From NCBI GenBank assembly GCA_009783465.1, contig WRDM01000001.1:1-64000 (forward strand): a stretch of DNA of 64,000 bases, given 5' to 3'. The stretch comes from Phycisphaerae bacterium (lineage in GTDB: Bacteria; Planctomycetota; Phycisphaerae; SM23-33). Every line of letters begins with the position of its first letter. Position 1 is the stretch's first letter. The notes below the pieces were generated by a model that saw nothing but the letters and a program-made list of their open reading frames with translations, was not told the DNA's origin and ran no database searches. The position numbers and the translations under genes were made by a program. Of this stretch, positions 35,498 through 45,304 are shown piece after piece.

Positions 35498-36562
35498 TCA
35501 ATACGCTCCCACGTCCTTGACGATCGCGATGATTCGGCGGAAGTCTTCCAGGCTGACGTTGTCGGGGATCGAGTGGTCCGTGGCCCAGATGTAGCCGCCG
35601 TTTTTCTTGAGTTCCGGCAGTTTTTCGCGGATTTCCTGTTCCATCGCGTCGAGGCGGTCCCAGAGGACCGCGTTCATGCCGCCGTGCAGCACGAGCTTGT
35701 CGCCGTAGCGCCGCTTGGCGTCGAGCGTGTCCACGCCGGCTTTGACCTCCAGCGGGTTGAGCGCGTCCAGGCCGATGTCGAGGAAGTCGCCGATCAGCGA
35801 GCGGATGTCGCCGCAACTGTGCAGCCGGGCCTTCATGCCGCGGCGGTGGGCCCACTCGATCGCCCGGCCATGCACGGGCTTGAGCAGCTCGCGGTACATC
35901 GTCGGCGACATGAACGTATGGCCTTTGTATCCCAGATCGTCGGGCCAGGTCACGCAGTCGAACGTGTAGCCCTCGGCCAGCATCATCTCGAACAGGGCGA
36001 TGTGCGTGTCCAGTTGCGTGTTCCACATGTCCACCAGCCAGTCGGGATCCTCGACCAGGGCCATCAGCACCCGCTCCGTGCCGACCATCCACGAGTGCGT
36101 CACGTCAAAGCCGAACCAGAGGTTGGCTTCGACCCACGCGCCGGCCTGCCGCCAGGTGGGGTAGTCCTTCTTGAGTTGCGCCCAGTTGACGCGATCGCGC
36201 GAGGGCGTGATGCGTTTTTTGATTTCCCGCCACGCGTCGGCGGAGTGGATGCGGAAGTCGATGAAATCCGGCGTGGAGGCGATGTGTTTCCAGTTTTTGA
36301 GTTTCGCGCCCCAGGAGGTTTCGACGACGGTGTATTCGTCGGTCTCTTCGAGGGTGCGCTGCTCGAACTGCGGGCCGTTGTCGGCGCCGACGCCGACGGC
36401 CCAGTCGAGGTCGAAATAATGCTGCCAGTTGGCGCCCGCGGGCATGCCCTCGCGATGCCACCGCTCCAGCGTCGTCCCCCACGGGCTGTCGAGAATCGGC
36501 ACGCGGTCGGCGGCGGTGTGGGCAAACATTCGCGAAAAACGCTCACGACTGGTCATGGCCAT
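35498..36562 (-). CDS. Uroporphyrinogen decarboxylase (URO-D) family protein
   Basis: A 354-residue TIM barrel. SRERFSRMFAHTAADRVPILD at the start, WPDDLGYKGHTFMSPTMYRE, MKARLHSCGDIRSLIGDFLD, LNPLEVKAGVDT and LHGGMNAVLW are typical of the corrinoid methyltransferase-like branch rather than of haem-synthesis HemE: a HxCGD motif replaces the porphyrin pocket. AAGGAGAC precedes the ATG at 36562. It may act on a methylated substrate or a sugar; the partner corrinoid protein is not in the window. Confidence 0.85.
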   Translation of the reverse strand: MAMTSRERFSRMFAHTAADRVPILDSPWGTTLERWHREGMPAGANWQHYFDLDWAVGVGADNGPQFEQRTLEETDEYTVVETSWGAKLKNWKHIASTPDFIDFRIHSADAWREIKKRITPSRDRVNWAQLKKDYPTWRQAGAWVEANLWFGFDVTHSWMVGTERVLMALVEDPDWLVDMWNTQLDTHIALFEMMLAEGYTFDCVTWPDDLGYKGHTFMSPTMYRELLKPVHGRAIEWAHRRGMKARLHSCGDIRSLIGDFLDIGLDALNPLEVKAGVDTLDAKRRYGDKLVLHGGMNAVLWDRLDAMEQEIREKLPELKKNGGYIWATDHSIPDNVSLEDFRRIIAIVKDVGAY

Positions 36563-36584
36563 GGGACGGTCTCCTTGTGTGGCG

Positions 36585-36625
36585 TTCTTTTTACCACAGA
36601 GACGCGGAGGATACAGAGAGAAAAC
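36585..36625. repeat. ACCACAGAGACGCGGAGG-type repeat fragment
   Basis: TTTACCACAGAGACGCGGAG upstream of the URO-D gene resembles an intergenic repeat I recall from related phyla. It occurs once here, so its repeat nature is not shown by this window. Confidence 0.3.
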
Positions 36626-36796
36626 GTAGATGTTGAAAAACGGTCGTTGTGGAAAACTTTTTTCGCGCGGCGGCATGTTGGGGCGGTTGGGGAAGTAACG
36701 GCGGCGGGCGGCGTGTGGACTTTATCGCGCCACGACGATGCGGGCTTGATTTTCATGCGGCAATGGCCATGATGCTCTCCCTTGGAGCCCACACGC

Positions 36797-38212
36797 ATGA
36801 GCACAATGAACACGTCGTACGAGTCCGCATCCTATGCGTCGCAACAGCCGTCGCAGCCGCCGGTGGCGATGGAAGTGAATCTCGGGCGGGTGCCCCCCCA
36901 GTCGATCGAAGCCGAGGCCTGCGTGCTCGGCGCGATGATGCTCGACGCCACCGCCATCGACGTCGTGGTGCAGGCCCTCCAGCCGGAATTTTTCTACCGC
37001 CCCGCCCACGAGCTGATCTACCAGGCCCTGGTGGATCTGCGAAACGCCGGCAAGCCCATCGACCTGGTGCTGGTCCGCAACGAGCTGCTCCAGCGCAAGC
37101 AGTTGGAGCAGGTGGGCGGCGTGGAGTACATCGTCGCGCTGGCTGAGGGCGTGCCGAGCATCGCCAACGTGGAGTATTACGCCAAGATCGTCCGCGACAA
37201 GGCGATGCTGCGGCAGTTGATCGTCGCGGGAACGGAGATGGTTCGCGAAGCCTACGACTGCCGCCAGGACGCCGCCGAGGTGGTCGACGCCGCCGAGCAG
37301 ACGATTTTCAAAATCGCCCAAAGCCAGATCGGCCAGGACGCCTGCGACATCAAAAGCCTCCTCCAGAAAACCTTCGAGGACCTGCACGCCAGCGAGGGCA
37401 AACTCATCACGGGCCTGCCGACGGGCTATCACAAGCTTGACGAAATCACCAGCGGATTCCAAAAGGGCGAGATGCTGATTCTCGGCGCCAGGCCCTCGAT
37501 GGGAAAAACCAGTTGCCTGCTGAACATCGCCGAGCACATGGCCGTGGTGGAACGCAGGCCTGTGGCGATTTTTTCGCTGGAAATGGGCAAGGAGCAGTTG
37601 GCCCAGCGTCTGCTGGCCAGTCACGCGCGGTTCGGGCTGCGGCAGATGCGACGGGGGATGATCGCGCCGGAGGACTGGACGAAGTTGCAGTTGGCGGCGG
37701 GCGATCTGGAGTCGGCGCCGATTTTCATTGACGACTCGCCCGTGCTGACGATTCTCCAACTGCGGGCCAAGGCCAGGCGGTTGCAGGCCGCCCACGGCAT
37801 CGAGGCCATTTTTATCGACTATCTCCAGTTGATGAGTTACTCCGGACGGGCGGACAACCGGCAGGAGCAGGTGACGGAGATTTCGCGCGGCATCAAGGCG
37901 TTGGCACGCGAGTTGGACGTGCCGGTCGTCACGGCTGCCCAGCTCAATCGAGGCACGACGGAGCGGACGGGCAACCGCCCCCGCATGAGCGACCTCCGCG
38001 AATCCGGCTCGATCGAACAGGACGCCGACGTCGTCATGCTGCTGCACAACGAGGATTACTATCACCGCGGCGAGCCGGACTACATGCCCACCAACGTCAC
38101 CGAACTCATCGTCGCCAAGCAGCGTAACGGCCCGACGGACCTGGTCAAACTCACCTTCCTGCCCGACTGCACGCGATTCGAAAGCCTCGCGGCCACCGAC
38201 GCGTTTATGTGA
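36797..38212 (+). CDS. dnaB: Replicative DNA helicase DnaB
   Basis: A hexameric 5'-3' helicase of the replication fork, 471 residues. The N-terminal collar (VPPQSIEAEACVLGAMMLD) and RecA-like C-terminal domain (GARPSMGKTSCLLNIAEH Walker A, IFIDYLQLM Walker B, LKALARELDVP-like region and SDLRESGSIEQDADVV) are complete. The ATG at 36797 has TTGGAG upstream. It ends eight bases into the convergent PilZ-like gene. dciA, its presumed loader, is at 13.6 kb. Confidence 0.96.
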   Translation: MSTMNTSYESASYASQQPSQPPVAMEVNLGRVPPQSIEAEACVLGAMMLDATAIDVVVQALQPEFFYRPAHELIYQALVDLRNAGKPIDLVLVRNELLQRKQLEQVGGVEYIVALAEGVPSIANVEYYAKIVRDKAMLRQLIVAGTEMVREAYDCRQDAAEVVDAAEQTIFKIAQSQIGQDACDIKSLLQKTFEDLHASEGKLITGLPTGYHKLDEITSGFQKGEMLILGARPSMGKTSCLLNIAEHMAVVERRPVAIFSLEMGKEQLAQRLLASHARFGLRQMRRGMIAPEDWTKLQLAAGDLESAPIFIDDSPVLTILQLRAKARRLQAAHGIEAIFIDYLQLMSYSGRADNRQEQVTEISRGIKALARELDVPVVTAAQLNRGTTERTGNRPRMSDLRESGSIEQDADVVMLLHNEDYYHRGEPDYMPTNVTELIVAKQRNGPTDLVKLTFLPDCTRFESLAATDAFM

Positions 38213-38936
38213 GCGCTAAGAAACGGACCAGCTCCGGGCGTTGGCCTGGCGTGATTTCTCCGACGGCGCTCAGGCCCAGCAGCCAGGCGCCGCTGGGTTG
38301 GCGCGTGCAGTGGCGGAGATGGGCACGGAGTTGAAGACTCTGCGCGTCGCCGGGCCGCTGAAGGCGGATGACCAGTTCCGTCTGCGCCGGCAGCGCGATG
38401 TCCTGATCCAGATAAATGCCAAGCGAATCGCTCGTGAAATCGGTGACGCGGCCGCAGGAATGCGGGGTGAGCTCGTCGACGGCCTGGCCTCGCGTCCACA
38501 ACTCCGCGATGACGATTTGATTGCGTCGCAGCCGCTGGCGCGCCACACGGCGGTTGGTGCGGACGACCAGTTCCCGAGGCCGGGGCAACAACACGCCGTC
38601 GACCCATCGGCCTGGATGCAGCGGGAAGAACATGTGGTCGCGCACGGCGGTTCGTCCCTGAACCCACACCGATTCCAGTTCGAACGACAGCCCCAGTTCC
38701 CAATCCTTCGGCAGGAACACTTTATCGCCCTCGGCGGTTTGCGGGGGCGCGATGACGAGATGGTCGTCGATTTGCCCGAGGAAATGGCTCAGCAGTCGCG
38801 TGGGCCCGCCAGGGAGAATGGGACGGGCAAGCACGTCCACCCGGCAGCGGCGCGCGACGGCGTCCAGCAGCGGCGCCTCATCGGCCGGCGGCGTCTGCAC
38901 GGGAACTTCCAGATTGTCCAACTGGACGGAGGCCAT
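38205..38936 (-). CDS. PilZ-like protein, possible c-di-GMP receptor
   Basis: A 243-residue protein with a YcgR-like N-terminal half (DDHLVIAPPQTAEGDKVFL) and a PilZ-like half beginning RRVARQRLRRNQI, with arginines suitable for c-di-GMP binding, and DFTSDSLGIYL where the second PilZ motif lies. That second motif is not a perfect match to (D/N)xSxxG, so binding is uncertain. GGAAAG precedes the ATG. It could control the neighbouring exopolysaccharide locus. Confidence 0.65.
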   Translation of the reverse strand: MASVQLDNLEVPVQTPPADEAPLLDAVARRCRVDVLARPILPGGPTRLLSHFLGQIDDHLVIAPPQTAEGDKVFLPKDWELGLSFELESVWVQGRTAVRDHMFFPLHPGRWVDGVLLPRPRELVVRTNRRVARQRLRRNQIVIAELWTRGQAVDELTPHSCGRVTDFTSDSLGIYLDQDIALPAQTELVIRLQRPGDAQSLQLRAHLRHCTRQPSGAWLLGLSAVGEITPGQRPELVRFLALT

Positions 38937-39536
38937 ACAATCTTTCCTATCGCATCTTTCTTATCGGCATCGTGGCGGCGATGCTTTTGTATCGTATTGT
39001 TTCCAAAACGACGCAACGGCAGCGATTTGACCCGGTGCCGGGAGTGTTTGATCGTGCCCCCGCCAGACGGCAGACGCGCACACTGGACACTTGGGTGAAC
39101 GTGTTCCGTTGATTCGAGAGAACGTTTTCGTTCATTCATCGACTCGTTGACTCGGGAACCCCCGCCAGTCAACGAGTTATCCAGTGAACGAGTTAACGGA
39201 AGTGTTCCCTCGAACTGGCGATGCGATTTTACCGTTGGGCCGCGGAATGCGTTCTCCCAAAAATTGGGGTAGGCAGTATAGCGAACATGGGTATGATAAA
39301 TAGGATCCAGGTGGGGATGAAGTCCGTATTCAGGCCCAGGGGTGATCGGGCCGATGATGAACGTATGGTAGCACGCCCTCTTCGCGGCAAATAGGTGGTT
39401 TTACCCGCGAAACGAGGATATACTCAGGTGTTCGATCGAGTGATGAAATTCCGAAAGGCGAGAAAGGTTTTGCCCGATGGTGCTATCAGCACGGGTGTCA
39501 TTGAGTCATCCGTGACGGCACAGGGGTGGTAATTAC
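38937..39536. other. Gene-free 600-base region upstream of the exopolysaccharide locus
   Basis: It holds one family B repeat (39112-39216) and otherwise no gene, RNA motif or confident promoter. The segment 39240-39530 probably contains the promoter and leader of the polysaccharide locus. I saw no riboswitch consensus. Confidence 0.5.
39112..39216. repeat. GTTAAC inverted repeat, family B copy 5 (degenerate)
   Basis: GATTCGAGAGAACGTTTTCG on the left and GTTAACGGAAGTGTTCCCTC on the right; the inner tandem units have drifted (GTTCATTCATCGACTCGTT). Confidence 0.75.
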
Positions 39537-40349
39537 ATGATGATGGTTACGCGAAAACTGGCAATGGTGTTAACGGTCGGTGTGGCTTGTTTGGCGCTGG
39601 GCGGATGTTACGATCCGCAGGCGGTCAACGAGTTTCTGAAAACCTCGCAATCGCCCGTGTCGTCGGAGGAGTATGTTTTCCTGCCTCCCGACGCGCTGTC
39701 CATTACGTCGAGGCAAGTGCCCGAGATCAACGGGATCACACAGGTCATCCGGCCTGACGGCAAAATCAACCTGCCGCTGATTGGCGAGATCACGGTCGCG
39801 GGCAAAACCCCGCGCCAGGTTGAACTGGCGATGATGGAGGCGGCCAAGGAGTATTACGAGCAGACCGACGCCGTCGTCACGGTCGCGGCGTATAACTCGA
39901 AAAAATTCTACGTGTTCGGACAGGTCGGCACGCCCGGGCCTCAGCCGTACACCGGTCACGACACGCTGCTGAACGCGTTGGCGATCGTTCAGCCGACATA
40001 CCTGGCCTGGCAGCAGCGGATCATCGTCGTTCGCGGCAGCCGGCCTCAGGATGGCGGGTACGCGCCCAGCGTCACGCCCTCTGAAGAGGATTTGACCTAT
40101 TTCCGCCGCTGGGGCGAATGGCGTGAAACGCCCGAGCATCCTCGCGAGACGATGATCGTCAACATGTGGGCCATGGTCAAGCACGGCGACCTCTCGCACA
40201 ACGTGTACCTCCAGCCCAACGACGTCATCTACGTGCAGGCCCATCCGTTCGCGAAGGTGGGCTTGACCTTGCAGGCGCTGCTGTTCCCGGTCCAGCCGGT
40301 CCTGGAAGCGGTGCGTGCGCCGGCCAATATCTCCAACGCCGGGAAGTAG
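39537..40349 (+). CDS. Polysaccharide export lipoprotein (Wza-like)
   Basis: A 270-residue outer-membrane polysaccharide export protein. A lipoprotein signal with lipobox LGGC (Cys24), then the poly-export domain (VIRPDGKINLPLIGEITVAG, KTPRQVELAMMEAAKEYY) and one SLBB-like region (KKFYVFGQVGTPGPQPYTG). It is shorter than Wza (about 380), so the C-terminal membrane helix may be replaced by the LQALLFPVQPVLEAV end. First gene of the polysaccharide locus. Confidence 0.88.
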   Translation: MMMVTRKLAMVLTVGVACLALGGCYDPQAVNEFLKTSQSPVSSEEYVFLPPDALSITSRQVPEINGITQVIRPDGKINLPLIGEITVAGKTPRQVELAMMEAAKEYYEQTDAVVTVAAYNSKKFYVFGQVGTPGPQPYTGHDTLLNALAIVQPTYLAWQQRIIVVRGSRPQDGGYAPSVTPSEEDLTYFRRWGEWRETPEHPRETMIVNMWAMVKHGDLSHNVYLQPNDVIYVQAHPFAKVGLTLQALLFPVQPVLEAVRAPANISNAGK

Positions 40350-40516
40350 CCCCGGCCGCGGGTGTGACGAGACGCTGGCTGTCGGATTGTCGGGCGCGGC
40401 ATGTGAAAAATGCGCTTGACAATCTGACAGTCCGTCGAACTTGTCGCGGATACAGGAAGTATCACAGGAAGTATTGAGGCACCGAAACTGGACACGCAGG
40501 GGCACGAGGAGGCCCA

Positions 40517-42220
40517 ATGGGTAAACCGAAAACACCGCGCGAAGTGCTGCACATGTTGTTCCGCCGCAAGACCCTCTTTTTGCTGGGCGCGGCGTTTTTC
40601 TCCATCATCGTGCTGTGGGGCGCGCACTGGATGCCCCTCAAGTACACCGCCTCGCTGACCTTCGAGCGAACCAACGACGTCGGAAGCACCAGCCGAATCA
40701 AAGGCGCGGGCACGTTCGACGAAATCCGGCCGATATTGAAAACGCGTCTGGGCGGCCCGACGGTATTGAAGGAAGCGCTCCAACGGGACGAGATCGGTCT
40801 GGCAAGGACGTTCCCCCGCAACGCGGATGGCACGCTCACGTCCGAAGGGCATGCCAAGATGGATACCCTGGTCCGCGAGATTCAGCCGGCCCTGCGGATC
40901 CTCTTCATCACCAGCAGCGACCTGATGGACGTGGTATCCATCGAGTTCGAACACGCCGACCGCGACGTGGCGGAGCGGCTGCCCAGGACCCTGTTCGAGA
41001 TGTTTCAGACCTCCACGATCAACGAACTCAACGAGCGTCTGAGCCATTCCAAAGACGGCTTGGAAAAAGAACTCGACGCCGAAAAGGCCAAGCTCGAACA
41101 AGCCCGCATGAAGAAGAATCGCTTTGAGCTGGAGTACCAGGACTCCATGCCCCATCTTCCCACGGGACTCCAGGACCGCCTGAACACGCTGAACAAGGAC
41201 CTGGACCGGGTCGAACGCAACCTGGCGCTGGAACGCAGCCGCCTGGACAAATGGAAAGAGATCGCCGGCGGCGAACGACTCGCCGGAGACCCGACGTCGC
41301 AGCCGGCCGACGCCGACCCGGAACCCGACGAATACCTCATGGGCATCAATCCAAAGCTTGGGCAGTTGCAGGATAAGCTGAAGGATATCGAGGAAAATCT
41401 GCGATTGGCCAAGCTGGCGGGCATGACCGAAAAACATCCGACCTACCAGCAGATCGTGCGACTGATCGAGGAACTCAAAAAACAGATCGAGGCGGAACCG
41501 GAGAAGATCAGGATACAGGAACGGTTTATCAAGGCGAGCGCTCCGTCTGGCATCACCCTGCCGCAGATGCAGGTGGCCGACGCCGAGATGCGCATCAAGA
41601 ACTTTACCGACGAACAGACCGAGCTGGTGCAGGCGATCAACCGGACGAAGGAGTTGATGAATAACTTCCTCAAGATTCGTCAGGATTACCTGGCCCTTTG
41701 CCACAACGAGCAGACCTGCCAGGAGACCGTCGATCGCCTGCAGAAGTCGTACCAGACCGTGGAGGCGGACCTGAAGGCCGAACTGGCCAAACGACGTACG
41801 ATGATCAAGGTCGTCCAGGAGCCGCAGAGGCAATACCTACCTTCTTCGCCGAAACTCTCGCTGATCCTGCTCGTGGCGATCGTCGGAGGCCTGGCCTTCG
41901 GCGGGCTGCTGGTATTCCTGGCCAACGGGATGGACCGCACGGTCGGCACCACGGATGAGGCGATGAAGTATTTCAATATCCCCCTGCACGGCGCGGTGGG
42001 CGAGATTTCCACGCCGAAGGACCGCACGTGGCGGCGGGTGAAGCTCTGGGTCATCACGCCGATCATCGCCATCGTCGTGGTGACCGTGATCGGGGCGTCC
42101 TGCCTGGACACGGTGTTATGGCTCAAGCAGCCCACCAAGCACAAAGAGGAGTGGCGCAAGGCGCCCATAACGTACGTGGTGGACCAGGTGAAAGGCGTCT
42201 TTTCTTCGTCCAAGATATGA
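40517..42220 (+). CDS. Polysaccharide chain-length determinant (Wzz/GumC-like, PEP-CTERM locus type)
   Basis: A 567-residue inner-membrane protein: helix near 20-38, a periplasmic part with long coiled coil (about 170-430), then C-terminal helices near 450-470 and 505-527. It resembles exosortase-locus chain-length regulators in which the tyrosine kinase is a separate protein, here the gene at 43093. It sets polymer length together with the flippase and ligase. Confidence 0.83.
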   Translation: MGKPKTPREVLHMLFRRKTLFLLGAAFFSIIVLWGAHWMPLKYTASLTFERTNDVGSTSRIKGAGTFDEIRPILKTRLGGPTVLKEALQRDEIGLARTFPRNADGTLTSEGHAKMDTLVREIQPALRILFITSSDLMDVVSIEFEHADRDVAERLPRTLFEMFQTSTINELNERLSHSKDGLEKELDAEKAKLEQARMKKNRFELEYQDSMPHLPTGLQDRLNTLNKDLDRVERNLALERSRLDKWKEIAGGERLAGDPTSQPADADPEPDEYLMGINPKLGQLQDKLKDIEENLRLAKLAGMTEKHPTYQQIVRLIEELKKQIEAEPEKIRIQERFIKASAPSGITLPQMQVADAEMRIKNFTDEQTELVQAINRTKELMNNFLKIRQDYLALCHNEQTCQETVDRLQKSYQTVEADLKAELAKRRTMIKVVQEPQRQYLPSSPKLSLILLVAIVGGLAFGGLLVFLANGMDRTVGTTDEAMKYFNIPLHGAVGEISTPKDRTWRRVKLWVITPIIAIVVVTVIGASCLDTVLWLKQPTKHKEEWRKAPITYVVDQVKGVFSSSKI

Positions 42221-42226
42221 GGATGA

Positions 42227-43081
42227 ATGTATCTAAAGCAATACAACCTGCGTGAGTTTCCTTTCGCGATTTCGTGCGACGAGCGGTACTTCTTCGAAAG
42301 TCCCATCCACGCCGAGGCGCTGGCGAACATGATGTACACCGTCCAGCAGCGCAAGGGCATGGTCCTGATCACCGGCGAGGTCGGATCGGGCAAGACGTTT
42401 TTGAGCAATCTGCTGGCCGCCCGGCTGGGGTCGGGCTGCCTGTCGGTGCTGGTGAAGAATCCGCCGCAGTCGGGCAAGCAGTTGCTTCGCGCGTTGGCGC
42501 AGCGGGTGGGCATGAGCGTCCGCGCGTCGATGGACAAGCTGGATTTGATCGAAGAACTCGAGCAGCATCTGGTTCGTATGCAGGCTAGGGGCAGGCTGGT
42601 GGCGCTGATGCTCGACGAATGCCAGGACCTCACGCCGGCGAGTCTGGAAGAGATCCGCCTGCTGTGGAACTGGGAACATCACGGGCACCGCCTGGTGCAG
42701 ATTGTGCTGACGGGTCAGCCGGAGTTACGGCAGCGGATCCGCCAGCCTCACTGGGAACCTCTCCGCCAGCGCATCGTGCTGACGTATCACCTGGGGCACA
42801 TGCAGCCATCCGACACGGTCGCGTACGTGCCGCATCGGCTCCGCGTGGCCGCCAACGAGGGCGGCCCGACGGTGATGTTCACGCCCGAGGCGTTGCAGGA
42901 GATTCACGCCGCCACGGACGGCATTCCGCGGCTGATCAACGTGTTGTGCGACAACGCCCTGTTGGTGGGATACGCCAAGGGCGTCGACGTGCTCGGGCGT
43001 GAGATCGTGGCGGAAGTGTTGCGGGATATGACATGTTGGGATTTGCGCGCGTCGTCAGCGTCGGCCGCGTTTTCGGAGTAG
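42227..43081 (+). CDS. ExeA/GspA-like AAA ATPase of an exosortase-type locus
   Basis: 284 residues. Walker A GEVGSGKT (50-57), LMLDECQDLTP as Walker B, then TGQPELRQRIRQ and GIPRLINVLCDNALL, typical of the ExeA-type ATPases found in XrtA/PEP-CTERM polysaccharide loci. Its start MYLKQYNLREFPFAI is the family start. It follows the chain-length gene by six bases. Its precise role in export is not established. Confidence 0.87.
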   Translation: MYLKQYNLREFPFAISCDERYFFESPIHAEALANMMYTVQQRKGMVLITGEVGSGKTFLSNLLAARLGSGCLSVLVKNPPQSGKQLLRALAQRVGMSVRASMDKLDLIEELEQHLVRMQARGRLVALMLDECQDLTPASLEEIRLLWNWEHHGHRLVQIVLTGQPELRQRIRQPHWEPLRQRIVLTYHLGHMQPSDTVAYVPHRLRVAANEGGPTVMFTPEALQEIHAATDGIPRLINVLCDNALLVGYAKGVDVLGREIVAEVLRDMTCWDLRASSASAAFSE

Positions 43082-43092
43082 CAGGAGTTCGC

Positions 43093-43971
43093 ATGGCCAA
43101 TGTATTTCGAGCAATGAAGCGGGCCCAGCAGGAACAGCATGATGTTCCGATGGCGGCGCCGACGTCGGCGCCGGTGGCGATGGAGTGGGACGAGCCCGTG
43201 CACGCCGCCGTGGCGGCGTACGATCCGCCGGTGCCCGAAGCCCGCGTGGTGCAGACCCCCGTGCTGGGCATCCCTGCCGGCGCGGACACCCAGCTGCTTT
43301 CGGGCGGGCATTACCCGATGCTGTCGGCCCATCACGACCGAGGCGGCACGATCGCCGAGCAGTTCCGGCACATCCGCACCAGCCTGATGTCGCAGTACCC
43401 CGACCAGCGGTTCGTTCTCATGGTAACCTCCGCCGATCCGGGCGAAGGCAAAACCGTCAGCACCGGGAACATGGGCATCATCCTCGCCGAACGCCAGGAC
43501 CGCACCACGCTGGTGATGGACTGCGACCTGCGACGCGCGTCGCTGACCACGCTGTTCCGCTCCAAAAAAATGCTGGGCGTGACCGACATGCTGCGAGGCC
43601 AGGCCACGCTCGCGCAATGCATCCAGCGAACCATTTACCCCAATCTGTACGTGGTGACCGCGGGCACGGGCGAGCGCGGCGAGATCGCTGAACTGCTCGC
43701 CAGGCCCGAGTTGGAAGATATCATCAGCCAGGCGCGGACGCAATTCGACCACGTGCTGATGGACGCGCCTCCGGTGAACTCCGTCGCCGACGCCGGCGTG
43801 CTCGGCCACGCCGTCGGCGAAGCCCTCATGATCGTCCGCATGAACAAAACCAACCGGGAATCGGTGGAGCGGGCGGTCCGGCTTCTCAAGGCCGCCAACG
43901 TAAAAATCGCCGGCATGGTGCTGACGCATCAGAAATACTTCGTGCCGAATTACATTTACAAGTATTCGTAA
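43093..43971 (+). CDS. CpsD/CapB-type tyrosine-protein kinase
   Basis: A 292-residue bacterial tyrosine kinase cytoplasmic unit. TSADPGEGKTVSTGNMGIIL (Walker A at 114-121), LVMDCDLRRAS (Walker A'), VLMDAPPVNSVADA (Walker B). The C-terminus VPNYIYKYS has only three tyrosines, fewer than most clusters. It partners with the chain-length regulator. AGGAG precedes the ATG at 43093. Confidence 0.88.
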   Translation: MANVFRAMKRAQQEQHDVPMAAPTSAPVAMEWDEPVHAAVAAYDPPVPEARVVQTPVLGIPAGADTQLLSGGHYPMLSAHHDRGGTIAEQFRHIRTSLMSQYPDQRFVLMVTSADPGEGKTVSTGNMGIILAERQDRTTLVMDCDLRRASLTTLFRSKKMLGVTDMLRGQATLAQCIQRTIYPNLYVVTAGTGERGEIAELLARPELEDIISQARTQFDHVLMDAPPVNSVADAGVLGHAVGEALMIVRMNKTNRESVERAVRLLKAANVKIAGMVLTHQKYFVPNYIYKYS

Positions 43972-43999
43972 CCCGCACGCGAAAACCAAAGCAAAAAAC

Positions 44000-44105
44000 G
44001 GCTGTAGGCTGTAGGCTATAGGCTGTGGGCGCAGGCTTAGGATGGATTAGGCCTACTGATTCATCAGCCCGCGCCTGCAGCCTACAGCCCACAGCCTACA
44101 GCCTT
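44000..44105. repeat. Tandem GGCTGTA inverted repeat, family E variant
   Basis: Left arm GGCTGTAGGCTGTAGGCTAT, right arm AGCCTACAGCCCACAGCCTA. The loop is about 30 bases. It ends directly at the next gene's start codon and leaves no space for a classical Shine-Dalgarno. Confidence 0.85.
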
Positions 44106-44107
44106 CT

Positions 44108-45304
44108 GTGAAAAAACTGCTCTACATCTCGCATCGGCCCGCGTATCCGCCTGATAAGGGCGAGCGCGTGCGGGCGTATCATCAGATCCGCGAGTTGACG
44201 CGGCGGTTCGAGGTGACGCTGGCGACGCTTGGGCACGGCCCCGCCGACGGGGCCGATCTCGGGCCGCTGCCGACGTGGTGCCAGCATGTCGTCGTCGCGC
44301 CGGCGGCGGGCAAAGCGGGCGTCGTGCTTCATCCCTGGCGATTGGCCCGCGGGGCGTCGCTGACAGAACTGTGGTTTTCCAGTCGAACGATGACGGCCGC
44401 GCTGACTGACCTCTGCCGACAGACGCCATTCGATATCGTCGTGGGCTACTGCTCCAGCGTGCTGCCGTACATGCAGGCCGTGCACGCCCCCGTGCGCGTG
44501 CTGGACCTGGTGGACATCGACAGCGCCAAGTGGAGCAGCTACGCCCAGGCCGCCCGCGGGCCGATGCGTTGGCTGTACCGCCGCGAATCCACCGCCGTCG
44601 CGGCGCTCGAACGGCAGGCCCTGTCGAGTTGCCAGGCCGTCCTCGTCACCAGCGACAGCGAAGCCGCCCTCCTGCCCCCCGCCGGCAACGTCCACGTCGT
44701 CGGCAACGGTGTCGACAGCGACTACTTCAGCCCCGGCCATCCCGTCGGCGACGACCATCCCTCGATCGTCTTCACCGGCACGATGGATTACCGCCCCAAC
44801 GCCGAGGCGGTCTGCTGGTTCGCGGGCGACGTCTGGCCGGCGCTGCGTGAGCGCTGGCCGGCGCTGCAATGGCACATCGTCGGTCGCGATCCGCTGCCGC
44901 CGGTGCGGGCGCTGAGCAAGCTGGCGGGCGTCCACGTCACCGGCTCGGTGCCGGACGTTCGCCCGTTCATGCGAACCGCCAGCGTCGCCGTCGTGCCGCT
45001 CCGCACCGCGCGAGGCATACAGAACAAGATTCTCGAAGCCATGTCGTGTGGCCGGCCCGTCGTCGCGACGGGCGAGACGCTCAAGGGCATCGACGCCCGC
45101 GTCGGACACGAGGTTTTTCAGGCCGACGAGCCGACGCAGTGGGTCGAGCGCGTCTCCGCGCTGCTGGCGGACGGCCCGCGTCGCGAGGCCTCCGGCGTGG
45201 CGGCACGGACGCGGATTCTGGAGCACTACTCCTGGCCCGCCCAGTTGCGGGGCATGGTCTCGCTGCTGGCGGACCTGTGCGACGAAAGGGGCGGACATGG
45301 GTAA
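44108..45304 (+). CDS. Glycosyltransferase (PEP-CTERM/exosortase-associated sugar transferase type)
   Basis: A 398-residue GT-B enzyme. MKKLLYISHRPAYPPDKGER and VLDLVDIDSAKWSSYA match the exosortase-associated sugar transferase family. C-terminal part: IVFTGTMDYRPNAEAVCWFA, GRPVVATGETLKG. It starts with GTG at 44108 right behind a large stem, so initiation may be affected by that structure. Its stop overlaps the flippase gene. Confidence 0.87.
   Translation: MKKLLYISHRPAYPPDKGERVRAYHQIRELTRRFEVTLATLGHGPADGADLGPLPTWCQHVVVAPAAGKAGVVLHPWRLARGASLTELWFSSRTMTAALTDLCRQTPFDIVVGYCSSVLPYMQAVHAPVRVLDLVDIDSAKWSSYAQAARGPMRWLYRRESTAVAALERQALSSCQAVLVTSDSEAALLPPAGNVHVVGNGVDSDYFSPGHPVGDDHPSIVFTGTMDYRPNAEAVCWFAGDVWPALRERWPALQWHIVGRDPLPPVRALSKLAGVHVTGSVPDVRPFMRTASVAVVPLRTARGIQNKILEAMSCGRPVVATGETLKGIDARVGHEVFQADEPTQWVERVSALLADGPRREASGVAARTRILEHYSWPAQLRGMVSLLADLCDERGGHG

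Noticed and set aside
39240-39530. Riboswitch (for example c-di-GMP type) ahead of the polysaccharide locus
   Set aside because: I could not find the conserved core sequences or a convincing fold, so it is left as an unannotated leader.
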